A stretch of 44,793 nt of DNA from Pseudomonadota bacterium (GTDB lineage: Bacteria > Pseudomonadota > Gammaproteobacteria > Burkholderiales > Ferrovaceae): NCBI GenBank assembly GCA_021832305.1, contig JAKBLB010000002.1:1-44793 (forward strand). The letters run 5' to 3'. A model generated the notes under the pieces. The model worked only from the letters and a program-made list of their open reading frames with translations. It ran no database searches and had not been told where the DNA came from. Each line of letters starts with the position of its first letter. Positions within the stretch are counted from its first letter, which is position 1. The translations under genes were made by a program, and so were the position numbers. Shown here piece after piece: positions 1-8,074 of this stretch.

Positions 1-1
1 T

Positions 2-148
2 GCCGCCATACGGACGATGGGGCGAGCTTGGGTGGAATCCCACCTGAGCCGACTTTGCACGCTGCGCGGCGAATACAAGGTCAACGACCTGCGCGACATT
101 GCCCGACAACTGTCAGAGATACTGGGGAGCAATGGCAAACCTTGTTGA
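2..148 (+). CDS. C-terminal fragment of an unidentified protein
   Basis: An open frame enters from the left edge and runs 48 codons to a TGA at 146-148. The translated tail ends in an amphipathic, helix-like stretch (LRDIARQLSEILGSNGKPC) with a composition typical of a real protein. The other two forward frames here look less protein-like. I do not recognise the family. Bases 149-271, between this stop and the end of the HD-GYP gene on the other strand, hold no gene or clear terminator that I can see. Confidence 0.4.
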   Translation, partial: AAIRTMGRAWVESHLSRLCTLRGEYKVNDLRDIARQLSEILGSNGKPC

Positions 149-271
149 CAGAACCACTGACTGGTGTGATGGCATTTGCCGTTCTGTTGACACACCACGA
201 ACATACGGCACGCGCCCTTTCTCGTTGCATCGTGAGGTTGATGTAAACAGGCCCGGTGCTCCTGCTCTGTT

Positions 272-1366
272 TTACGGTGCATGTTCACCGCTGCCGGCGA
301 ATATTTCTTCCATGGTGTCTGCCCGGAGGCGGAATGCCTCCAGTACTGCCGGGTCGAAATGGGCGGGCAGGGTGCGCCCATCCCCCTTGAGAATGATGTC
401 AATGGCCTTTGCATGCTCGAATGCAGGCTTGTAGGGACGTTTGCTGCGCAGGGCATCGTAGACATCCGCGAGTTGCATGATCCGCGCCGGCAAGGGAATC
501 GCCTCTTCCCTGAGGCAACCGGGATAACCGCTGCCATCCCAGCGTTCGTGGTGACCCAAGGCGATGTCGTACCCCATCTTCAGGTAAGGGGAAGAATTGT
601 TCGCCAGGATCTTGGCTCCAATGGTGGTGTGACTTTTCATGATCGTCCATTCGGCGCGCTCCAGACTTCCGGTTTTCAGCAGGATATGGTCGGGAATGCC
701 GATTTTCCCGATATCGTGCATGGGGCTGGCGTAAAAAATGAGGTCACAGAATTCCTTGTCCAGTCCCATTTGTTTCGCCAGTTCATGGCTGTAATGGCTG
801 ATTCTCTTTACATGCTCGCCCGTCTCGTCGTCACGAAATTCCGCTGCGCGGATAAGGGTGAATATCGATTCGACGAAAGACTCACGCAACGCATTGGTGC
901 GCTCCTGTACCTTGGTTTCCAGTATCTGGTTGTGACTTTCCAAAAAATCGTTGAATTTCTTCAGTTGCAACAGATTGCGTACACGAATCTGCAGATCCGT
1001 GTGGTCGATGGGTTTGGTGAGGAATTCCTCGGCCCCAGCCTTCAGTCCTTGCAAACGCGAAGCCCTGTCTTCCAGGGCGCTGACCAGGATGACCGGGATC
1101 GATCGGGTCTCTGGATCTCTTTTGAGTTTTTTGACCACCTCGAATCCTGTCATGCCAGGCATCATCAGATCCAGAAGGATCAGGTGGGGTTTGAAGGTCT
1201 TCACGACTTCCAGGGCCTGCTGCCCATTTTCGGCCAGAACTGTTTCGAGCCCTTCGCTCTGAAGCAGGACCTCGAGCAGGTGACGGGTCTGCGCATCATC
1301 ATCCACAACGAGTACCCGGCTTCGGGTATCGTCCGCCCGGGTTCCCACCAAGGAGGTCATCCCCAT
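272..1366 (-). CDS. Response regulator with HD-GYP cyclic-di-GMP phosphodiesterase output
   Basis: A predicted cytoplasmic two-component regulator that would hydrolyse cyclic di-GMP when phosphorylated (RpfG-type architecture). An N-terminal receiver (about residues 18-130) carries the acidic VVDDD cluster, phosphoacceptor Asp66 in LILLDLMMPG and the Lys in LTKP. A short coiled linker leads to an HD-GYP domain (about 165-345) with His217-Asp218 (MHDIGKIGIPD), HHE and Gly280-Tyr281-Pro282 (DGSGYPG), so the catalytic metal site looks complete. The longest frame opens with TTG at 1384, overlapping the chemoreceptor stop as TTGA, but has no Shine-Dalgarno. I prefer ATG 1366 (364 residues); ATG 1360 is also possible. 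It lies directly downstream of the heme chemoreceptor on the same strand and is probably cotranscribed, linking that sensory island to cyclic-di-GMP turnover. The family is certain; the partner kinase is inferred. Confidence 0.9.
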   Translation of the reverse strand: MGMTSLVGTRADDTRSRVLVVDDDAQTRHLLEVLLQSEGLETVLAENGQQALEVVKTFKPHLILLDLMMPGMTGFEVVKKLKRDPETRSIPVILVSALEDRASRLQGLKAGAEEFLTKPIDHTDLQIRVRNLLQLKKFNDFLESHNQILETKVQERTNALRESFVESIFTLIRAAEFRDDETGEHVKRISHYSHELAKQMGLDKEFCDLIFYASPMHDIGKIGIPDHILLKTGSLERAEWTIMKSHTTIGAKILANNSSPYLKMGYDIALGHHERWDGSGYPGCLREEAIPLPARIMQLADVYDALRSKRPYKPAFEHAKAIDIILKGDGRTLPAHFDPAVLEAFRLRADTMEEIFAGSGEHAP

Positions 1367-1380
1367 TGTCTCTGTCGGGC

Positions 1381-2982
1381 TCAAATTTTGAACCGGTTGA
1401 TTGTGGTCTGCATATCATCGGCCAGACGTTCCAGGTGTCCTGCGGCGTCGGCGGCGGTTTCTGCTGCGATGCTGTTTCTCTCCGTCAATTGCGAAATTTT
1501 TTCGATATGTGTGGCGATGTCATTGCTTGCGGCGGTTTGCTCGTTCAGGGCAGTGGATATCTCACCGACCGTGTCGGCCGTCTGCCCGGACCCCGTCTTG
1601 ATCTGGTTGATGGCTTCTCCTGCTTGTTCGGCCAATTTCACGCCTTCGTGAACCTGATTGACCATGGTGGCCATGCTGTCTACGGATATTTTGGAAGCCT
1701 GTTGCATGGTGTCGATCATCTGTGCCACTTCGGCAGTCGCCAAACTGGTTCTTTCAGACAGTTTACGAACCTCATCCGCCACTACGGCAAAACCTCTTCC
1801 CAACTCTCCGGCTCGCGCTGCTTCGATGGCGGCGTTCAAGGCGAGCAGGTTGGTTTGGTCCGCGATTTCCTTGATGACCTCGACGATGGATGAAATCTTG
1901 GTCGACTGTTTTCCGAGGTTTTCTATGGACTGGGCAGTGGCTTTCGCAACGTCGGCGATCCGTTTCATTTCTTCCGAAGCGCGGTGAATGATCTTGCTCC
2001 CCTGCTCGGAAAGTTCGCCGGAGTGCCGTGAAAGCTTCATTGCCTCCTGGCTCCCTTCGGAAATGTGGTTGATGCTGACCACGATCTGCTCTACGGTCGC
2101 CGCCATCGCGGCAGTGGCTTCGCTTTGATGCGATGAACCGGTCGCAACCTGATGTGAGGACAGCGAAAGTCCATGGGACGATTCGGCCAGTTTCTCGATC
2201 CCTTCATGCACCTGGCGGAAAGATTGCTGCAGGTTCGCCATGAGATCGTTGAACGCCCGACTTGTCTGCCCGATCTCGTCTTCGGAATGCACCTCGGCGC
2301 GCATCGTGAAATCGCCGGTCTGTGCGATTTCCTGGATCGTCGTCTGCATTCTGTGCGCGGGTGCCGACACGAGCACGGTGAGAATGAAGCGGATCAGCAG
2401 CCATAGGAGTCCCTGAACGATGACCACGACGGCAACGGAGATCCAGGCAAGACGCTTCAGTTTGGTCTGGTCATCCGAGATATCCAGGTCGATGACCGAA
2501 GCGCCGTTATGATAGCCAACCGGTACGACGTGGCACATCAGGCAGTCGGTCCCCCTGAAATTGTGGCTCTCGGTGTAAGGGACGATCCCGTGCAGCAGAT
2601 TGCCGTTGACCCTGAAGCGCGCCTTTCCGTCATCCAGGGACTGTCTTTCTTCGTCTCCGACGGGTTGTTCTTCCGGCAATCCCGTGCCGAATTGCGCTTG
2701 TACCAGTTTGTTCCTGATCAGCCGCAAGGATTTGACATTCTCGCTCGAACCCATCTTCCGGATGAAGAGTTTCCTCTGCGCCACATCGCTGATGATCCCG
2801 TTGAGCATAAGCATGTTGGCCCCGTTGATCACGCCATCGGCCAATACCTCGATCTTGCTTTGCTCACCCAGACGCATCGAATCCTTTTCGACACTGTAGA
2901 AAGACACCGCGACGGCAATGCCGACCAACATCAGGATGGATTGAACAGCCAGTTGGATTTTGAATGCGATGGCGTGTTTCAT
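1381..2982 (-). CDS. Methyl-accepting chemotaxis protein with periplasmic c-type heme motif
   Basis: A membrane chemoreceptor of about 533 residues. It has an N-terminal transmembrane helix (about 5-30), a periplasmic domain of about 145 residues, a second helix (about 178-201), a HAMP domain (about 200-255) and a long cytoplasmic signalling domain. The signalling hairpin core is unmistakable ([20 protein letters not shown] and the following [12 protein letters not shown]). The periplasmic domain contains Cys147-Leu-Met-Cys150-His151 (RGTDCLMCH), a classical covalent heme c site, so it probably senses redox state or a diatomic gas rather than an amino acid. There is no C-terminal methyltransferase-docking pentapeptide. 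A frame-extending GTG lies at 3021; ATG 2982, immediately before the membrane helix, is more likely. Its stop abuts the HD-GYP gene. The hybrid kinase across the divergent promoter has a matching CxxCH domain. Confidence 0.93.
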   Translation of the reverse strand: MKHAIAFKIQLAVQSILMLVGIAVAVSFYSVEKDSMRLGEQSKIEVLADGVINGANMLMLNGIISDVAQRKLFIRKMGSSENVKSLRLIRNKLVQAQFGTGLPEEQPVGDEERQSLDDGKARFRVNGNLLHGIVPYTESHNFRGTDCLMCHVVPVGYHNGASVIDLDISDDQTKLKRLAWISVAVVVIVQGLLWLLIRFILTVLVSAPAHRMQTTIQEIAQTGDFTMRAEVHSEDEIGQTSRAFNDLMANLQQSFRQVHEGIEKLAESSHGLSLSSHQVATGSSHQSEATAAMAATVEQIVVSINHISEGSQEAMKLSRHSGELSEQGSKIIHRASEEMKRIADVAKATAQSIENLGKQSTKISSIVEVIKEIADQTNLLALNAAIEAARAGELGRGFAVVADEVRKLSERTSLATAEVAQMIDTMQQASKISVDSMATMVNQVHEGVKLAEQAGEAINQIKTGSGQTADTVGEISTALNEQTAASNDIATHIEKISQLTERNSIAAETAADAAGHLERLADDMQTTINRFKI

Positions 2983-3051
2983 GGGATCTCGTTTTAGGAA
3001 ACCGTTGGACGTTTTGTTCACGCTGATCGAACATCACGATTGAGCGGAAAC

Positions 3052-3081
3052 ATTTTACCCACGATCTGTCCAAAATGTCCA
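3052..3081 (-). promoter_or_regulatory. Candidate sigma-70 promoter for the chemoreceptor gene
   Basis: Read on the minus strand, TGGACA (3081-3076) and TAAAAT (3057-3052) are separated by 18 bases, each matching the sigma-70 consensus at five of six positions. Initiation would fall near 3045, leaving about 24 bases to the GTG at 3021 or about 63 to the ATG at 2982. Motif-based only. Confidence 0.4.
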
Positions 3082-3107
3082 TAACATCTGTATTATTCGC
3101 TATACTC

Positions 3108-3146
3108 ATCTTCAAGATGCATCTTCAAGATGCATTTTCAAGAGGC
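3108..3146 (+). repeat. Three head-to-tail 13-bp palindromic repeats, probable operator
   Basis: Two perfect copies of ATCTTCAAGATGC (3108-3120, 3121-3133) are followed by a diverged third, ATTTTCAAGAGGC (3134-3146). Each unit is itself a palindrome: with the flanking GC it reads GCATCTT-C-AAGATGC. The array lies just downstream of a TATACT hexamer (3101-3106) and 47 bp before the ATG of the HTH-receiver gene, in the divergent spacer with the chemoreceptor. The position and head-to-tail geometry fit a cooperative operator for the regulator encoded next to it, but that is inference. Confidence 0.6.
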
Positions 3147-3192
3147 ATTCAGGTGTAAATTTTTGTAAATTTCGTGAACACGGATCGAGGAT

Positions 3193-3798
3193 ATGACAAC
3201 AGGGGAAGCGGCGCGCATGCTCGGCGTAGGTCTGAATACGGTCAAACGCTGGATAAACAGTGGTGACTTGCGGGGGGGGCGCACCCCTGGCGGCCACTGG
3301 CGTATTTCGAAAGACGATCTTAACGCCTTCATGCGGACGAAGGGTCTGCCGATCCCGGGCAGGCGCAAGACGGCACCGGCGCGTGTGCTCGTCGTCGATG
3401 ACGACCCGGCCGAGTGCACGCTGCTCAAAGCCGTACTGGAACAGGCCGACTTTCCTTTGAACATCCAATGTGTCCACGATGGTTACACGGGGTTGATGCG
3501 GATTGGCGCGTGGCGACCGGACATGTTGGTGCTGGATATCCTCATGCCCGGCATCGATGGTTTGGAAGTGCTAAACCGCATCAGGGCGGATCCCGATCTC
3601 GATGACATGGCCATCGTGGTGGTCACTGCGCTCTTTGATCGCTCTGATGTCGTGCAGGCCGCACGATCCGCCGGGGCGGCTGCCCTATTGCCCAAACCCT
3701 TGGAAGCACGCCGGCTTCTGGACATCGTCGGCGCGTGCCTGGCTGCGCCGGTCGTCTGCCCTGACGGAGCGCAGGAAGACCGCATCAATGGGAGGTGA
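3193..3798 (+). CDS. HTH (MerR/excisionase-like)-receiver fusion regulator
   Basis: A 201-residue protein with an unusual order for a response regulator: the DNA-binding domain comes first. Residues 1-48 form a MerR/BldC/excisionase-type winged helix (TTGEAARMLGVGLNTVKRW, then the GGRTPGGHWRIS wing). After a basic linker (about 49-63), a receiver domain fills the rest, with Asp69-71, phosphoacceptor Asp115 (MLVLDILMPG) and the PKP lysine. It would be a phosphorylation-controlled transcription factor. Start ATG 3193 has GAGG a few bases upstream. The hybrid kinase gene begins 7 bp after its stop, so that kinase is the obvious phosphodonor. The tandem repeats at 3108-3146 are the obvious candidate binding site. 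Both partnerships are inferred. Confidence 0.88.
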   Translation: MTTGEAARMLGVGLNTVKRWINSGDLRGGRTPGGHWRISKDDLNAFMRTKGLPIPGRRKTAPARVLVVDDDPAECTLLKAVLEQADFPLNIQCVHDGYTGLMRIGAWRPDMLVLDILMPGIDGLEVLNRIRADPDLDDMAIVVVTALFDRSDVVQAARSAGAAALLPKPLEARRLLDIVGACLAAPVVCPDGAQEDRINGR

Positions 3799-3805
3799 GG
3801 GGGGT

Positions 3806-6800
3806 ATGTTCAGATCACGGCTGGGTCTGCGGTTGAGCGCCATTCTGGGCGCAGTCCTGACCCTGCTGCTGGTCGGCGGACTGACCTGGCTCGACCACAG
3901 CGAGCGCCAGTACATGATGGAGCAGGCAGAACGATCCACCGACCAGTCGGCGCTGGCGCTGGAAGCCAGCCTGAAATCCATCATGCTGGCTGGCGAGGGG
4001 CCGATTGCGCACGACTGGTTGAAGCGTGTCAGAAAGACGACCGACTTCACTGATGTACGCATCTACCGCCGCGACGGCACCGAGGCCTTCGTGGACAACG
4101 CCACCATCGATCGGGTTGACGATTGGCTGGGCAAGAAACGTTTCGCACACCACGATCGGGAGACCAAACCGGAAGTCTTGCCGCCGTCCCTCGGGAAATC
4201 GTTCATTGCGGCCGCTGCCGGAACCGAGACGAGGGTCATCGAAGACGGTCGCCTGACCCTGCTGCTTCCCATCCGCATCGAGTATGCTTGCCTGCAGTGT
4301 CATGGCTATGACGGAACCCCCGCGAATCCCGTGCGCGGCGTGCTCGAATTGTCCGTGCCGACAAGCGCCTTGACCCAGGCCTTTGCCGATCAACGCGGAA
4401 AAATCTTCTGGTCGGCTACTGCGGTCGTCCTGTTGACGGGAGCGTTGCTGATGTGGTTGTTGAACCGCGAGGTGATCCGGCCCATCGGCCTGCTGCAGGC
4501 CGGCGCGAAAAAGATCGAACTGGAGGGGGATCACTCCTACCGCGTGACGCTGGATCGCACTGACGAACTGGGAAGTCTCGCGCACATGTTCAACGAACTG
4601 GTGAGCCATCTGCAGCAGAAGGCGATTCAGCAGGCGATCATTTACGAAGCCATCATCGGTTTGTCCCGCGAACTGGTCGACGAGGTGGTGCTCAGGAAGA
4701 TCGGTGAACTGGCGATGCAATTGACGGATGCGCGTTATGCCATGCTGTCCTACCTGAAGGATGGCGAGAAGCAGTTCGTTCCCCTGGGGATGGACGATGT
4801 CCAATTGGAGAAACTCAAGGGTCATGCGCCCCAGGGCTTGGGTTTGCTCGGGTTCCTGTGGAATGACCGTCAGGTGGTACGTGCAGAGAATATCGCCCAC
4901 CATTCAAAATCCATCGGCTATCCGGAGGGTCATCCGCACATGACCACTTTTCTCGGTGTTCCGATCGAGTTTGCCGGCAAGATGATCGGGGCGTTGTATC
5001 TGACGGACAAGAAAGGGGAGCGCCCATTTTCTGATGATGATGAATCGGCAGTGCGAATGCTGGCATCGGGTTGCGCCGTGGCATTATCCAACGCACAACA
5101 GTTCGAGCACTTGCAGGAGGCCAATGCCGAACTGGAAAATCGCGTGGCCGCGCGCACGAGTGAACTCAATAGCGCCAATCGCCTGCTGCGCAGCCATGAA
5201 ATCGAACTGGAACTGATGAATGACGAATTGCGCCATGCCAGCGAGGCAAAAAACCAGTTCCTAGCCAACACCAGTCATGAATTGCGTACGCCCTTGAATG
5301 CAATTATCGGTTTTTCCGACCTGCTTCTTGTGAAATCGAAGGAATTACCGGCCAAACATAAAGAATATGTAGAATACATCAATGTCAGCGGCAAGCGTTT
5401 GCTGGAGTTGATCAACAGTCTGCTGGACCTGTCCAAGATCGAGGCGGGCATGCTGGAGATCCATCAGGAACCTGCAATCCCGGGCACCATCCTCAAATTC
5501 ATGGTCAATCATCTCAGGCCACTACTGGACAGGAAGAAACTGGAAGTCAGTCTCGTCCTACCTGAAGAAGATCGCACCGCTTATCTCGATGCCGGTAAAT
5601 TGCAACAGGTATGGGTCAACCTGATGGGAAATGCCATCAAGTTCACGCCGGATGGGGGGAGTATCGAGGTGGGCTTCGCCATCAAGGGCGACGATGTCCA
5701 TGCCGTGCTCGAGGGCTGGGTACGAGACAGCGGGATAGGCATCGAGCCGGCTGATATCGAGCGTATTTTTCAGCCCTTTGTCCAGGGCGAGGGCGGATTG
5801 ACGCGCGAGTTCGGCGGTACTGGACTGGGGCTGACATTGGTGCGTCGCTTGCTGGAGCTACAGGGGGGGGCCATCCGGGCTGAGAGCACGCCGGGCGCGG
5901 GCAGTCTGTTCGTCTTTACGCTCCCGGTGCAGATGGTGGCGGCCGGAGGTGAGGAGATGAGGATACCCGCAGAGGGGCAAGCGGAAAAGGCCGAATCCCG
6001 GGTGCTCATGGAAGTGGTCGAGGAAGACCCCTCCGGGTTGGTGGAGTTGCCGGTCATTCTGATCGTCGATGACAACAAGGCTCGTGCTGCCGCAGTATCC
6101 TCCCTGTTGCGGGAAGAAGGGTACCTGGGTGAAATGACCGATCTGAGCCATGTCGAACTTCTGGCGGAAGAAAAATGTCCTTTCCTGATCATCATCGGCA
6201 TACCGGACGACCCTGTGGACATTTATCGTCAATTGCACCTGCTGCGTTCGCGCAAGGCCACCCGCCATATTCCGCTCGTGTTGCTGGGCGGCGATGCCGA
6301 GTCACCCAGTTTTTCGCTCGGTACCGTGGATACCATGGACAAGCAGGTGAGCAAGAATGATCTGGTGAATCTGATCAGCCGTCACGGGCGTCACAGTCTG
6401 CATGCGCCAAGCACGACGGTGCTGGTGATCGACGATGAGGTCAGTGTGCGCGAATACATCAGGGAATGTCTCCGCGGCCAGGGCTATCGGCTCCTGCTGG
6501 CTGCTAATGGACGCGATGGCATCCAGGCAGCCATCGAACACGATCCGGATCTGATCATACTGGATCTGATGATGCCGGGCATCAGCGGATTCGAGGTGGT
6601 GGAGGAATTGAAGCGTCATCCCACGGCCCGCGACATTCCGGTCGTCATTTTCTCGGCCAAGGACTTGACGCGCGAAGAGGTCATGCGGCTTGGCCAGGAA
6701 GTGGAAAAGGTGCTGACCAAGGGAGCCACCGGTCGCGCCGATTTATTGCGAGAACTGCGCTCCATGGAATTGCTGTATCCAGTGCAGGCACGACTGATGG

Positions 6801-7297
6801 ACAGGGCGTTGCGGTGCTACAATCTGCGTTACCGGCAACTTCGGCTGGCGCAGGAATGCAACCGCGCCGAACGTTACGGCCAGACCTTTTCACTGGTGGG
6901 CTGGCAGATGGATGCTTATGGCGTCTATACGAAGAAACATGGCCAGCATTGGGGCGTGGCCGCGCTCAAGGAAATCGTCGAGTTGGTGAATGCGGTCACC
7001 CGCGAAGGGGATGTGCTGGTCCGTTCCAGTGAAGCGTCCTTCATGTTGATTTTGACCGGCACGGCGCAATCTGTGGCCGAACGGGTTGCCGAGAAGTTGC
7101 GATTGCGCATTCGCATCCATAAATTTCCCTTGGCGGGTGGGGAGATCGGAAACTTTACCGCCTCGTTTGGGTGTGTGCAATTCGGTATTGGCGTATTCAC
7201 TCCTGAAAGTCTGGTGGCACAACTGGACGCGCGCATGGCGTTTGCCTCGAAATCTGGCGGAGATTGCTGCATAGGCTACGGCGAGGGGGAATCATGA
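3806..7297 (+). CDS. Hybrid sensor histidine kinase with periplasmic c-type heme site
   Basis: An inner-membrane hybrid kinase of 1163 residues. Order: membrane helix (about 8-28); periplasmic domain with Cys162-Leu-Gln-Cys165-His166, a heme c attachment site; second helix (about 199-220); HAMP; GAF (about 285-435); coiled coil; HisKA with His491 (SHELRTPLNAIIGF); HATPase with N box and DSGIGI/GGTGLGL boxes (about 590-705); two receivers; and a C-terminal GGDEF-like domain. The first receiver (about 748-865) is degenerate, with Gly798 where the phosphoacceptor Asp belongs. The second (about 867-985) has Asp920 in LIILDLMMPG. In the GGDEF-like domain the signature is SSEAS (1074-1078), so it is probably not a cyclase. 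A longer frame runs upstream, but ATG 3806 has GGAGGTGAGG in front and a membrane helix just after. ATGA overlap links it to the next receiver gene. Confidence 0.92.
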   Translation: MFRSRLGLRLSAILGAVLTLLLVGGLTWLDHSERQYMMEQAERSTDQSALALEASLKSIMLAGEGPIAHDWLKRVRKTTDFTDVRIYRRDGTEAFVDNATIDRVDDWLGKKRFAHHDRETKPEVLPPSLGKSFIAAAAGTETRVIEDGRLTLLLPIRIEYACLQCHGYDGTPANPVRGVLELSVPTSALTQAFADQRGKIFWSATAVVLLTGALLMWLLNREVIRPIGLLQAGAKKIELEGDHSYRVTLDRTDELGSLAHMFNELVSHLQQKAIQQAIIYEAIIGLSRELVDEVVLRKIGELAMQLTDARYAMLSYLKDGEKQFVPLGMDDVQLEKLKGHAPQGLGLLGFLWNDRQVVRAENIAHHSKSIGYPEGHPHMTTFLGVPIEFAGKMIGALYLTDKKGERPFSDDDESAVRMLASGCAVALSNAQQFEHLQEANAELENRVAARTSELNSANRLLRSHEIELELMNDELRHASEAKNQFLANTSHELRTPLNAIIGFSDLLLVKSKELPAKHKEYVEYINVSGKRLLELINSLLDLSKIEAGMLEIHQEPAIPGTILKFMVNHLRPLLDRKKLEVSLVLPEEDRTAYLDAGKLQQVWVNLMGNAIKFTPDGGSIEVGFAIKGDDVHAVLEGWVRDSGIGIEPADIERIFQPFVQGEGGLTREFGGTGLGLTLVRRLLELQGGAIRAESTPGAGSLFVFTLPVQMVAAGGEEMRIPAEGQAEKAESRVLMEVVEEDPSGLVELPVILIVDDNKARAAAVSSLLREEGYLGEMTDLSHVELLAEEKCPFLIIIGIPDDPVDIYRQLHLLRSRKATRHIPLVLLGGDAESPSFSLGTVDTMDKQVSKNDLVNLISRHGRHSLHAPSTTVLVIDDEVSVREYIRECLRGQGYRLLLAANGRDGIQAAIEHDPDLIILDLMMPGISGFEVVEELKRHPTARDIPVVIFSAKDLTREEVMRLGQEVEKVLTKGATGRADLLRELRSMELLYPVQARLMDRALRCYNLRYRQLRLAQECNRAERYGQTFSLVGWQMDAYGVYTKKHGQHWGVAALKEIVELVNAVTREGDVLVRSSEASFMLILTGTAQSVAERVAEKLRLRIRIHKFPLAGGEIGNFTASFGCVQFGIGVFTPESLVAQLDARMAFASKSGGDCCIGYGEGES

Positions 7298-7662
7298 GCA
7301 GAATCCTGGTGGTCGATGACAACGCGATGAACCTGCAGCTGGCCTGCATCACGCTGGAACTGGCCGGACACGAGACTCTGGGCGCTTCGGATGGCAGGAA
7401 CGCGATCGAGATTACGGAGTCGGAACCGCTGGATTTGATTCTCATGGACCTGCGCATGCCGGTGATGGATGGCAAACATGCGATGAGGCATATCAAGGCC
7501 AACGAGTTGACCCGGCACATTCCCATCATCGCATTGACGGCCAGTGCCATGAAGGGGGAGCGCGAACTGCTTTTGGCCAGCGGATTTGACGGCTATATCG
7601 ACAAACCTATCGATGTGAAGTCCTTTGCCAGCACGATAGCCGAATTCCTCCCGAGGCCGTGA
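7294..7662 (+). CDS. Single-domain response regulator (CheY/DivK-like)
   Basis: A 122-residue stand-alone receiver: Asp8-Asp9 (ILVVDDN), phosphoacceptor Asp52 (LILMDLRMPVMDG), the TAS motif and Lys in DKPID. The sequence resembles DivK or the receivers shed from hybrid kinases more than classical CheY. It has no output domain, so it acts by protein-protein contact or as a phosphate relay or sink. Its ATG overlaps the kinase TGA (ATGA), preceded by GAGGGGGA, so the two are translationally coupled and it is very likely phosphorylated by that kinase. The upstream extension of the frame lies inside the kinase gene and is not used. Confidence 0.93.
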   Translation: MSRILVVDDNAMNLQLACITLELAGHETLGASDGRNAIEITESEPLDLILMDLRMPVMDGKHAMRHIKANELTRHIPIIALTASAMKGERELLLASGFDGYIDKPIDVKSFASTIAEFLPRP

Positions 7663-7687
7663 AAGTCTCCTGACCCGGTTCAGTGCG

Positions 7688-7704
7688 TGAAGCCGCATGC
7701 TTCA
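7688..7704. terminator. Stem-loop between convergent genes
   Basis: TGAAGC-CGCAT-GCTTCA forms a perfect 6-bp stem with a 5-base loop in the 45-bp gap between the converging receiver and cbiX genes. A weaker CTGA/TCAG stem lies just to its left. There is no T-run on either side, so intrinsic termination is uncertain, but the location fits a bidirectional 3' end. Confidence 0.35.
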
Positions 7705-7707
7705 GGG

Positions 7708-8073
7708 TCATACCTGGGTGGCGACCCACTGAGCGATGGCTTCGAGCAACTCGGGAGAATCACCCAAGGCAGTGGTGATCCGAATCTTGAGCGCGGGGTG
7801 CTGGCGATGCAAGGCGTCGATCAGGGCGGGAAGGTCGTGCCGCAAATGCGCTCCCTGCGCCATGAACAGGGGAACGATGGTCAGATCGGTGACCCCTCGA
7901 CGGGTGTGTTCATGGACAGCCTGGTCCAAGGAAGGATGCATCAACTCGAGAAAACACAGGTCGACCTCATGGGTCGGACGAAGAGAACGGACTTTGTCCA
8001 GAATGTCGAGGAAGGGTCTGGCCCAGAGCGGATCGCGGGCTCCGTGGGCAAAGAGCAGGATACCGCGGAGCAT
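7708..8073 (-). CDS. cbiX: Small CbiX/SirB-type sirohydrochlorin chelatase
   Basis: A 121-residue protein of the short CbiX/SirB family, which inserts Co2+ or Fe2+ into sirohydrochlorin for cobalamin or siroheme synthesis. The start shows the family signature (GILLFAHGARDPLWARPF, with the metal-ligand His), followed by CFLELMHPSLDQAV and VPLFMAQGAHLRHDLP, with the second conserved His. The length fits the single-domain chelatases that work as dimers. The frame extends further upstream, but ATG 8073 begins one base after the dut stop and directly precedes the first strand. It is last in the minus-strand operon headed by glyA. Metal specificity cannot be read from the sequence. Confidence 0.85.
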   Translation of the reverse strand: MLRGILLFAHGARDPLWARPFLDILDKVRSLRPTHEVDLCFLELMHPSLDQAVHEHTRRGVTDLTIVPLFMAQGAHLRHDLPALIDALHRQHPALKIRITTALGDSPELLEAIAQWVATQV

Positions 8074-8074
8074 C

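Noticed and set aside
281-1651. Long plus-strand frame of 456 codons opposite the HD-GYP and chemoreceptor genes
   Set aside because: It is the antisense shadow of two clearly recognisable genes, spans their junction, and has no family motif.
3272-3279. Eight-G tract in the HTH wing as a phase-variation switch
   Set aside because: G8 tracts of the same length occur in ilvC, ggt, gspL and the kinase ATPase domain, so they reflect base and codon composition rather than contingency loci.
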